Shown here: positions 22,949-34,400 of the stretch, piece by piece
Layout of the letters: every line of letters starts with the position of its first letter
How positions within the stretch are numbered: the first letter of the stretch is position 1
DNA from: Patellaria atrata CBS 101060
Lineage: Eukaryota > Ascomycota > Dothideomycetes > Patellariales > Patellariaceae
Length of the DNA: 61,348 nucleotides
Reading direction: 5' to 3'
Assembly: GCA_010093705.1 (NCBI GenBank)
Contig: MU006111.1
Coordinates: 263,244-324,591, forward strand
Notes under the pieces: generated by a model
What the model was told of the DNA's origin: nothing
What the model saw: the letters and a program-made list of their open reading frames with translations, nothing else
Databases searched by the model: none
Translations under genes and position numbers: made by a program

Positions 22949-23938
22949 TAAAGTTTATTTATTATAGAAAAACCTTAAAATAAAATAATTTAATAAGAAA
23001 CTAAATTATAAAAAAATTAATTCTTTTAAAATTAAATAAATTAAAGAAAAAGTTAATTATAAATTAGAATTATTATAAAAAATAAAGATATATTTAATTT
23101 TTTATATATTACTTCTAAAACTAATATATACTAATATTAAACTTTAAATATAATCTATAAAATTTAAGAAAGAAAATATTTATAAAATAAAATAAATTCT
23201 AAATTTATAATAAATAGATAATTAATATAAATATTTAATAAAATAAAAAGATTATAAATATATAAATAATATATAGAAATTATTTAAATATTTAATAAAT
23301 TATAATTAAAAACTTAAATAGTTTTATTATTAAAATTAAGAAATTTTAAATCTTTAAAAATAAAGAAATTTAAACTAAATTAATTAGAAAAAGATATAAT
23401 AATAAAGAAAGAAAAAATAATTAAAAAAACTTATTATTTTTTAATTATTTATTTTAAAGTTTTAAATTTTTTAATAAAATTAAACTTATAATAAAATATT
23501 TTAAACTTTTTCTTTTTAAAAGAATAAAATTATTTATAAAGATAATAAATATAAATATAAATAGTTTTTATTTAAATATTTATTTAAATATAGATTTACT
23601 TTTTATAGTTAAAAGTAAACTTTTTATAGTTAAAAGTAAACTTTTTATTATTTTTAATAATAATTAATTTAAAATAAATTTAAATTTTTAAAATATTAAA
23701 TTTATTTTAATTCTTTTATATTATTATAAGATTATATTTTAAACTATAAACGAGATATTTAAAATAGAAATTAAAGAGAATATCGATAATATAAGAATAA
23801 AAAGAATAATAATAAATAAAATAAAAAGTTAATATAAAATAATTATATAAAATAATATAGATAATATAATAATAATAATAGATTAAATAGAGTTTAACTT
23901 TTAATATTTTAAAAGAAAGGAAAAAGAGTATTATAACT
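22949..23938 (+). pseudogene. 3' fragment of a family 3 element: integrase end and chromodomain
   Basis: Aligns by eye with 36664-37662 of the intact-length family 3 copy but lacks about 90 bp just before the LTR. The region encodes the integrase C-terminus and a chromodomain relic. A 21-bp tandem repeat (CTTTTTATAGTTAAAAGTAA plus A, about 2.4 copies) lies at 23599-23647. The 5' portion of the element is missing, abutting the inverted LTR. Confidence 0.7.
23599..23647. repeat. 21-bp tandem repeat
   Basis: Two full exact units starting at 23599 and 23620 and a partial third at 23641, inside the 3' non-coding part of a family 3 fragment. Confidence 0.7.
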
Positions 23939-24035
23939 ATAAATTATAAAAATATATAAATAATAAGTAAAAAAAAGAAAAGAAAACTATTTAAAAAAAC
24001 TATAAATAAAATAAATAATAATAAGTTATATAACT
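23939..24035 (+). mobile_element. Family 3 LTR (variant), first segment
   Basis: Starts TATTATAACTATAAATTATA like the family 3 LTR. It is broken at 24035 by the family 1 element at 24036-30760, continues at 30766-30828, is broken again by the family 3 element at 30829-38301, and ends at 38307-38762. The three parts total about 616 bp. Confidence 0.75.
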
Positions 24036-24233
24036 TATAATAATATTATAGATTATTATTTCTTACTTTCTTTTATTAATAATAGTCGCGTTAAGATTCT
24101 ATTATTATATATTTAATATTAATAAATTATATAATTATAACTTCTTCTTTTCTTAACTTAATCTCTTTATACTATAGTTAGGTTATACTAGTTATAATCT
24201 AATTCAATTCTCTATAACCGTTATATTATTATA
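24036..24233 (+). repeat. 5' LTR of family 1 element (198 bp)
   Basis: Begins TATAATAATATTATAGATT, ends TTATATTATTATA, consistent with RIP-altered TG..CA termini. Followed by TTAGATTAAGTTCTAC, the presumed primer-binding site remnant. Confidence 0.9.
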
Positions 24234-27200
24234 TTAGATTAAGTTCTACTATTATAGCCTTAAAAAGACGATATAATATTCTAACCTAGTACTTAAAAGT
24301 ATTAAGATTAAAGATTATAAGTTTATCCGGTATCTAAAAGTATTAGAATCGATAATAATAAGAGAAACCTAATACTTAAAAGTATTAAGACTAAAGATTA
24401 TAAGTTTATCTAACACTCGAGAGTATTAAGACCGATAATAAGTAAACTATTATAAGATAATTAGACTATTAAAAATAATAATATAGGAAGATATTATAAG
24501 AGATATTAGATTTATAAACCACTTTACTATAAAGTATAATACTAGATTAAAAGGAAAGAGTATTAGATATAACTAGCGCTTCTTAAAAGTCGCGTTAATT
24601 AGCGTACCGATTATAGAGGAAATACTTAAGGAGGACCTTTAAGATATACTATAATAATATAAAAATAAATATAAATAGTAGGAGTTAAAATATAAGATTA
24701 CTCTAAATTAAGAATATATTAATAGTATTAAAAATATTAAATAAGTATTATAAGATAACCTAGATAACTTTATAAAAGAATATTTATAAAGCTTATTATA
24801 ATTAATAGCCCGCGAGAAGTAAATGAAGATATTAGCTAAGATAACTAAATAATACTATAAAGAGATAACGTAGAAGATAGCTATATATAAAGTTAATAAG
24901 GAGATTATAAAGAACCTTTAAAATAAGAATTAGACTTTATATAATTAACTAATATAAGTACGGATTAACTAGAACTAAACTAACCGTACTATAATAGAAG
25001 ATATAATAAGAAGCGCGAGAATCCTAAAAAATAGAAACGATAAATCGAGTAAATTTCCCGACTTATCTATACTAATTAATAGTAAGAATTTAATTTACTA
25101 AATATAAAAAAGTTAGTTAATAGATAAACTCGAGTATAATACCGACTAGTATCTAATAGATAGAGATTAGATAGTATATATTAAGACGAGGATAGATAGA
25201 TAGTTAGTTAACTAGATATATTTATACTTAAAGTTAAAAATAGAAGATAATAAGACTATTATACTTAAAAACCTATTTAGATTTATTCACTAAATTTATA
25301 AAAACTCTAATAAGCGTCTTAAGACTAAAGATAAACTAAGAAAGTTAAATTAAAACTATTTAATAGATTTTATGAAATTCTAGTTAGACTTTATTTATTT
25401 AACTATAGAGATTAAATTATTTAAAGATTAATAGAAAAAAGAGATCTATAAAAAGCTATATAATTCTTTATAATAAATTATAATATTAGATATAATAAAC
25501 GATAATATTAGTTTTAAAGAGTTCTATTAATAAGTAACGCTTTAAGCACGAGGCCTAAAGAAGTAAAGCTAAAAGTTAAAAAAACGATAAAAGAAGTAAT
25601 AGAAACGTAAAATTACTAAAATAACTTTAAATATTACGGTAATAAGTAAAATCACGACTTAATAATTAAATAAAGTTTTAAGTATAGCTACTCCTCTATA
25701 ATAATTAATAGATTAGAGTATTATAATAATTTAAAAGTTCACGGGAAATTACTTTAACTATAGTAAACCGAGGCACCGATCGGCTAATTACCGAGTATAA
25801 AGAAAGATAGCCGAGGTTAAGTCGGCTTAAATAGAGTAAAATAAGTTAAGCTAGGAATTAGAATTAGAAAATAAGAAACCTTAAGTAAAGACTTCACTTT
25901 AGAATTATTAGTAAAAGTATTAAAAGTATTAATAAGCGATCTAATTATAGAGGAACCTTTTACTATACCGTGTCGAGTATTAAGAAATGGAATTATAATA
26001 TAACTTAAGGCTCTAATCGATATAAGAGCCTAAAGATATATCTTTTTAAATAGAAAATAATTACTTATATTAAAATAATAACTAGATATTAAGTTAAAGA
26101 AAATACTATATATTAATATAAAGGGTTTTAATAGCTTAATAGTAGAACTAATCGACGAGATAGTTAAAGCTAATCTTATACTCGTTAATAGACGATAAAA
26201 AACCCTTATCTTAATAACTAATATAAGCCGTACTAATATACTAATTAGAAGAGAGTAATTCTTAAAGATAGATAGTCTATTAGACTATAAATATAATATA
26301 ATCTTCTAGCTATTATAGATTATAGCGATCGAGGACTAGTAATAAGATATTATAATATTAAAGAGAGAATTATAGACTATAATAAATCTAGTTTATTAAG
26401 TCGATATAAAATAGAGAGATAAAGTATTTAATAAACGAGAGGCGTAATATTTAAAAGCTAGGGCTAAATAAAAGGAAAAGTCTATACTATTTAGATAGAA
26501 ATAATCGAGATTATAGAGGTAAGAACTAAATTTAAGTATATAAAAAATAAAAATAGAACTATTAGATATAATAGAAAAAGAGATCTTAAAGCTTTTAGAG
26601 AAATTAAAAGTAGATTAATATATTAATATATTTAAAATAAAGTTAAATATTTATATAATTAGTGCTAAAGATTACTTATAAAATATTTAAAAACTAGATA
26701 TAATTATTAGAGCTATAAGTTTATATAAGATTAATTCTCTAATTTAAGATAGGTTTAAGAAAGACGAAGATTTATTACTAAACGATAAGGAAGGGCTTAA
26801 AGCGATAATACTAGAAAAGCTATTTATAAAGTATTATTATCTTTCTCACGTGTTTTTAAAGTATATATTAGACTAACTACCTCTTTATTAAGAGAGAGTT
26901 AACTATAATATTATACTAGAGTAAGATAATAATCTAGTAACGAGCCCGCTATATAATATACCGATTAAGTATCTTTAGTTAGTAAAGGACTATTTAGAAA
27001 AATACCTCTAAAAAGAGTTTATCGAGTTAAGCGAGGCACTATATATATCTTTAGTATTATTCGCTAAGAAACCGGGTGATAGTTAAAGATTTTATATAAA
27101 TTACTAAAAACTTAATAGTATTACTAAAAAAGATAAGTACCTATTACCACTTATAGAAAAGATATTAGTCTAGCTATAACGCGTAAAAATATTCACGAAA

Positions 27201-30200
27201 CTTAATATATAGTAAGTATTCTACTAAATATAGATAATAAAGTTAGCTAAAAATCTTATTATATTTTAAACCTAATACGACTCTTTTAAATATAAGATAT
27301 TACTATTTAGTCTATATAATAGCCTCGCCTCTTTCTAATAGTTTATTAATAAGGCTTTCTTTAAATATCTAGATAACTTCTATATAACTTATATAGATAA
27401 TATTTTAGTCTATTCTATATACCTAATAGAGTATAAAGCGTATATTATTAAGATGCTAAAAATATTAACTAAAACTAATCTATAGGCTAATATTAAGAAG
27501 AGTAAGTTCTATATAATTAAGATAAAGTTCCTTAAATTTATTATTAATATAGATAGCCTAGTTATAAACCTAAAGAAAATAGAAGTAATCTAGAATTAAT
27601 AACTACTAATAAGCGTTAAAGGTATATAATCTTTTATTAGATTCTATAACTTCTACCGGAAGTTCCTCGATAAGTTTAGACGAGTAATACGGCTATTAAT
27701 AAGCCGTATTAAGAAAGGAGTACCCTAGTAACTACTTAGGTTAAAAGAATATAAGGCCTTTAAGAGAGTAAAATAATTAATACTATTAGATTAAGTGATA
27801 GTATATTATAGCTCTTTACTAGAAACTAGGGTCGAATTAGACTATAATAATAGGGTAATAGCTATAGCTATCTTATAGAAATACGGCGATAAGTGAAGGC
27901 TTATTATCTTCTAGATTAAAACGCTTTTAGAGTCTAAATTAAGATATAAAATCTATAATAAGAAGATACTCGCTATTATAAAAATATTAGTTAAATAGAA
28001 GAGTATACTAGTAGAATTATAGTAAATATTCTTTATTATTATTATTAACCACTAAGCTCTAGAGTACTTTATAACGAAATAGTTACTTAATATACGGTAA
28101 GCTCGTTAGAGCGAGGCCTTAACTAACTTTTATTTTCGAATTAAGTATCGATCTAGAGTAGAGAATATAGTCGCCGACGCTTTATTTTAGAAGTAGGAGG
28201 ATCTTAAGATAGTTAAGAAGAAAGATATCGCTATATAAATTTAAGTACTATTTCACCTATAAATAATAGTGACTATAAGCTATCTCTTTACGAGATCTAG
28301 TTAAGCTTATACTTATACTTTTACTATACTTAAGGGTGCCTTAATTAAGCTCTTAATACCTCCTACTACGATAATAAAATCGATAAGATATATATTTAGA
28401 AAGAAGGAGGATATAATTAAGCTAATTATATTAAACTAGAACTAGATAGGTATTATATCTATAATAATATAATATAGCTATAGTAATTATATTTTAACTA
28501 TCTTTATTATTAACTACTAAGTATAGAGATTAAGTTAAGAAATAATAATATTATAGACCGAATATTTATATATAATAGTCCCGTCTTATTAAGTCTCGGC
28601 CCGATTATCTTCCGTTTAACTAATTAACGCTTAAAGATCTTTTCCGCGTCCGATTTAGTAAAGATCTTTTATAAATAAATTAAACACTTAATATAAAAAA
28701 TATAGGATTAATATTATAATACGTCGTTATAATATCTAATTCGCTCTAGTCCGGCTCGGGAAATCACGGAACTAGAAAAGAGGAAAAAAGAGGACCTAGA
28801 ACTATTATAAACTAGCTAGAACTCGATATAAAGAAGGGCGATTCTAAATTATATAAATAACTAGTCTTAAGGTCTTAAGAAGCGCTAGTAGAGCGGTTAT
28901 TATTAATTAAACTTATTAATAAGATTATTTAAAAGAATAGAATATATAAGTCGCTAGCTCCTTTTTAGAAATAAGCTAAGATAAGAGAAAAGCACTAAAA
29001 TATCCGCGAAAATCTATTACTATAATTTAACTAACTAATAGTACTAGATATTAGTAACCTCCGTATATATCTACTTTAAGATATCTATAATACTCTAATA
29101 ACCGGGTATCTAAGAGTATAGAAAATAAAAGATTTAATTAAAGATTAATATTACTAGCCGGGCCTAATAGCTAATATAGAGAGATACGTACGAAACTATT
29201 ATATATATTATTAGATATATATATTAAGAGATAAAACTCTAGATTTACTAAAATCTTTATTAATTAGAGATAGATATTAATAGTATATAATATTCGACTT
29301 TAAGTTATTTCTAAAGAATAAATATAAATTTAAGATAATCTTTATTATCGTTAATAAACTTAGGAAATAAACTATCTCTATATCTTATAAACGAGATATA
29401 TCCGCTAAATTAGTAGCTAAGCTATATTACGAATATATATAGAGAATATATAATATACCTAAAACGGTAATATTTAATCGAGGACCCTAATTTATCTCGA
29501 TATTTATAGACGAGCTATATAAACTAATAAGAATTAAATAGAAGCTATTTATAGTATATTATTTCTAGATAAATAATAGTATAGAGATTATAAATTAATA
29601 TATTAACTTAAGATTACGCCTCTTTATAAACTATTACTAAGATAATTAGTTAGAATTAATACTAGCCGTAAACTTCGTCTAGATAACGTTAATTTATAAA
29701 TTAATAAGTATCTTATTATATAAATTAGAACTTAAATATAAATTATAAATACACTTTAATTAGTATAAGTGTATTAACCTAAATAATTATAAGACCGTTA
29801 AGAATTATATAAGTCGAGAAGAGATATAGTAGTTTATAAAATAAATCTATAATACTATTAAATAAATTAGAGGGAACTTAGCTTAGATATAAATAACGTA
29901 AGTTAAAGTAGCTAATAAGCACCGTCGAGAGCCGGATTTTAAACCGGGCGACTATATCTTTATTACTTAGAAAGGCTAAACTTTAGATAGACTAAACGTT
30001 AAACTAGACTACTAAAACGTTAGACTATATAAAATTACTAGTATAAAAGGATATTTCTATATAATAGACCTACTATCTAATATAAAAATATCGAATATAT
30101 TTTATATAGATAGGCTAAGAAAGGTTATTATAGATTTATTTTTAAATTAATAACTAGAACTACCCCTATTAATTAAGATTAACGGGGAACTAAAGTACGA

Positions 30201-30562
30201 AGTCGATAAGATATTAACTAGCCGTATCGTATAGAGTTAATTATAATATAAAGTAAGCTAGATAGATTATAATCCTAATAATATATAATATTTAGCCTTA
30301 AATTTTATTAGAGCCCTATATAAGATAAAGAAGTTTTATAATAAAAGATTATTAGACGCTAAGCCTCTAATTCGATTAAATATATAGCTTAAAGCCTATC
30401 GGGCTAATAATCACGAATTAGAACTATATTTAGATAATAATAAAGTTAAGAAAAAAGGTCTAGCTTAAATTTAAAGACGTCGAAAGTGAGTATAAATAAG
30501 ATAAACGTTACTATAGAAATTCGTAACTAGTTAGCGATTTCTACTTTTAGAGGAGAGGATAA
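24234..30562 (+). pseudogene. RIP-destroyed gag-pol of the family 1 element
   Basis: The knuckle keeps CX2CX4HX4C spacing (25750-25791), but all three Cys codons read TAC/TAT (Tyr), a G-to-A change, and His remains. Protease shows ALID then ATA for the expected Ser/Thr codon. Reverse transcriptase has KKDKYLLPLI-like text at 27060-27180 and YIDN at 27390-27401 (second Asp GAT to AAT). Integrase shows PGLIANIERYVRN (about 29159-29197) with its zinc ligands turned to Tyr. The chromodomain relic (YKVSWIDYNP) is at about 30248-30285. Stop codons throughout. Confidence 0.82.
28460..28731 (-). mobile_element. Solo LTR of family 2 inside the family 1 element
   Basis: Exactly 272 bp, reverse complement of the family 2 LTR, flanked by ATATC at 28455-28459 and 28732-28736. 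It retains CCCGTC, CGGCCCG and similar CpG/CpC-rich strings, so it is less mutated than the LTRs at 9571 and 22568. A full element probably inserted here and lost its interior by LTR-LTR recombination. Confidence 0.88.
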
Positions 30563-30760
30563 TATAATAATATTATAGATTATTATTTTTTACTTTCCCT
30601 TATTAATAGTAATCGCGCCGAGATTCTACTACTACGTGCTTAATACTAGTAGATCACGCGATTATAACTTCTTCTTTTCTTAACTTAATCTCTTTATACT
30701 ATAGTTAGATTATACTAGTTATAATTTAATTCGATTCTCTATAACCGCTACGCTATTATA
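30563..30760 (+). repeat. 3' LTR of family 1 element (198 bp)
   Basis: Preceded by the polypurine tract AGAGGAGAGGA (30549-30559). Ends CGCTACGCTATTATA, keeping CpG lost from the 5' copy. Confidence 0.9.
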
Positions 30761-30765
30761 TAACT

Positions 30766-30828
30766 TAAATATTTAGATATATAAATATTTTAGTTATAAG
30801 AAAATAATTAAATAATTAAATAACTAAA
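30766..30828 (+). mobile_element. Family 3 LTR (variant), second segment
   Basis: Continues the LTR broken at 24035. It contains TTAAATATTTAGATATATAA and repeated AATAATTAAATAATTAAATA instead of the CGCCGG-containing minisatellite of the 639-bp form. Ends in CTAAA, the target of the next insertion. Confidence 0.7.
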
Positions 30829-31467
30829 TATTATAGCTATAAGTTATAAGAATATATAGATAATAAGTAAAAGAAAAAAAGAAATATTATTTAAAGAAAC
30901 TATAAATAAAATAAATAATAAAGAATTATATAACTAGATAATAATCGCCGGTCGCGTTAATTATTATAAATAACTAACGATTAAAATAATTAAATAATAA
31001 TTATTAATTATATTAATTATTATAAACGATTAATAATTAGAATAACTAAATAATAATTATCGATTATATTAATCGTTATAAATAACTAACGACTAGAATA
31101 ATTAAGATATAAATATATTAAATTAATTATAAAAAATAGAAATATTTAAAAATAATCTTTTCTTTATATATTTAAATTCTTTATAATTATTTTTACTAAT
31201 AATTTTATCTATAAATTAAAATATTATAGTTTTAAATTTAACTTTATTTATTATATTATTTCTATATAATATATTTTATCTTATTATAAATATTATCTAA
31301 AGTTAAGAAGTTAATAAATTATACTATTAACTTAAAATATTTTTATTATATATATCCTATCACTTTACTAAATTTACCTTTATAATTAACTATATTAAAT
31401 AAGAAGTTAGGCGTGTTTCTAAACTTATCTAATTTTATCTTAATAAGTATAAACTCCTATTATAATA
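30829..31467 (+). repeat. 5' LTR of the family 3 element (639 bp)
   Basis: Contains a minisatellite of about 57 bp in three copies (about 30930-31110), each with an AATAATNATCGNNTATATTAATTAT-like core, here interrupted to stay short. Same length as the 3' LTR. Confidence 0.88.
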
Positions 31468-34400
31468 TTATAATTATTATATAATAAAAAAGTATATAAT
31501 AGACTTAGATATAATATTATTAATTATAATTAATATAAAGATAGATAAAGAATATATTTAAGTATTATATAAATATATTAATAAATTTAAAAATAAAGAG
31601 ATAATTTAAAAATTTAAAAATTAGCTTAAATAATTTATTATATAATTATTATTACTATAAAAGCGGACCGTAAAAGTTAAAAAACGCGCACTATATAATA
31701 GTAAATAAGATAAGTTAAAAGGATTTTTAATCTAGATAAAAATTTATTATAAAAGAATAAAGTTAATAAATAATAGTAAATATATACTTAATATATTAAT
31801 ATATTTTAAAGAAGATACTTTAAAATAGTTTAAATCTATTATATAAGACTATCTTAAGAATAGTGAAGAATATTAAAAAGACGAAATAATAGAAATCTTT
31901 AAATTATTTTTAAAGTTCGAAGAAATACTTAAAAACGTTTTTAAAGAAGTTAACGAATAATAGATAATTAAAAGAAAGCTTTAAGAACTTAAATAAAAAG
32001 AGTTAACTTTAAAGTATATAATTATATTTTAATAGATAATATTAATATTAAATTAGCCTAATAAATCACTAATAATCGCTTTCTATTAAGGCTTAAAGAA
32101 AGAAGTAAAGAATAAGTAAATTTATTATAAAAGACTAATAATTATATAAAATATAATAATTTTAATAGTTAGAATAGATAATAGATTATATAAATATAGA
32201 TAAAAAAAGGGAGGATAAAAGAATATTATAATTAAATATAAAAAGAAAATAATAAAAGCTATAAATAGATAAAATTAAAAAGATCTAATAAATCTTAACT
32301 AATTATAATAGATAAAATAAAAGAAGTTAAAGAAATAATAATAATTTATTTAAAAAGAAAAGAAATACTTTATAAATAAAATATATTTATAATATAAAGA
32401 AATAGAATATTTTAAGAAAAACTACCTATAAAAAATATAATTATTCTCGCGATATAATCGATATATATAACTTAGAGTTATATATCTAATATTACTATTA
32501 TTAGTCTTATTATTAGAAGAGGAAAAGATTAAAGAAACACTATTATTCTATTAAATAAGAATAAATAGATTACTAATATTATTTTTAATAATAGAAAATT
32601 AGCTAGAAAAGAGGACACTTCGATAATATTTAGATTATTAATAATATTAGACGTATAAAAACGTATATACGTATATAGTATTAAAATATCTAGTATAGAA
32701 CTAGAGTTAAAGAATTAAAGTATAAATATCTAATAAATTAAGCTTTATATACTAGATTATAAAGTAATAACGATAGCTTAAATAAGAATTCTAGAATTAG
32801 AAGTTAATTAAATCTAAATTTAATATTAATATAAGTATTAAAGAGTAATAATTAAATCTTATATTAAAAGTAAAAGATTATTTAACCTTTTAATAAATAT
32901 AATATAAAGAAGATAACTACTTATATTATAAATAGTAGAAAATTATAGTAAAATATAAGAATTAAGATTTTATATATATATATTTATCTAAAAACGAGTA
33001 CTAGGTAAAAGAGTATAAAACCCACGAAGATAAAACGAAAATATTTAAAAAGAATTAAGAACTTAAACTATTAATAGATAATTATAGAAAGTATAATAGT
33101 TTTAATTATATAAATAAACTTAAATATAGATAATACTACTAGATATTAATCTATATAAGATATATATATAGTAGTAATATAGAAAGATTATAAATATAGT
33201 ACGGATTATTAATATTATAAAGAATTAAAGAAAAAGTTCTATAAAATAAAAGTGTTTTTATAGAAAATAGAAATACTTAAAAATAGTAGAGAAACTACTA
33301 AATAAACTACTAAATATAACGTAATAAACTTTAGATAATACACGATTAAAGGAATATAATATAATTACTATACCGTGTAAAGATAAAGAGTAAGAATTAA
33401 AAGTTACCTAAATTATAATATAATTATTAAACGAGAATATCGAGAATTAAAGTGTAAGGAATATTATAAAAGTCTATATTATAATTAATATAATAAACTA
33501 TATTAAACTATATATATAAAATTAAATTACTTAATATATAGTTATATAAAAAATTATTAAGCTATTTAAGATAGAAATAATTAAGAAGTATAATTTCTAA
33601 GTTTTTTAAAACTCTATAAAGTAATAATAGAATATTTTAGATAAATATTATTATATATAGTAAAAGAATAATAGCGTTAATCGATAATAATATTACTAAT
33701 TTATTTATCTTATCCCGATAAATAAAGAAGAAAAGTATATTTTATATAAAACTTAAAAATCTAATCCTATTATAACTAGAAAATAGTAAAGATATAGATT
33801 ATAGATAAGGTTTAATTAACTTTAAAACTATATTAATAAAAATTAATATATAAGAGAAGATAATTATTTAATATATCTTTATAATTAATTTTAAAGATAT
33901 AAATATAATTCTAGAAATAAACTAATTATAAATAATAAACCTAAATATTAATTAAAAGATAAAAAGTATCTAAATTAATTAAAATATTTTATAAAAAGAT
34001 AAAGTTAAATAAATAAAATATACTAGATAAATAAATATTAATATATTTATAAAAGATATTTTATATTATAAGATAATAAAAATCTATAGAAATAAATCTA
34101 ATAATATAGAAATAATATAATTTAAAAAAGTAAATATTAAGAAGATTTCTAAAGAATCTAAAATATCTAAAAAATATAATAAGTTTAAAGATTTATTTAA
34201 AATAGATATAATAATTATACTTTTAAATTACTAGATATAAGATTATAAAATAGTGTTAAAAAAGAGTATAAAACTATAATTTAGTTCTATTTACCTATTA
34301 TTACGAGAATAATATATAGTACTTAAAGAATATATCCGTATTAACTTAAAAAAAGGATATATACGACCTAATAAAAGTTTAATAGTTTTATTAATTCTAT

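Larger units (their letters stand above)
24036..30760 (+). mobile_element. Family 1 Ty3/Gypsy chromovirus, full length, carrying a solo LTR
   Basis: 6,725 bp with 198-bp LTRs at 24036-24233 and 30563-30760 and duplications TAACT at 24031-24035 and 30761-30765. It is inserted in a family 3 LTR. A 272-bp family 2 solo LTR plus 5-bp duplication adds 277 bp; removing it leaves 6,448 bp, which is 83 bp (one leader repeat) less than the two 6,531-bp copies. Landmarks: gag knuckle 25750-25791, protease Asp codon 26019-26021, reverse transcriptase box 27390-27416, integrase zinc region about 29085-29215, chromodomain relic about 30235-30330. Confidence 0.92.

Noticed and set aside
24036-24233. Tandem-repeat or satellite interpretation of the 198-bp repeats
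   Set aside because: They occur in pairs about 6.3 kb apart with 5-bp duplications and a gag-pol relic between them, so they are LTRs.
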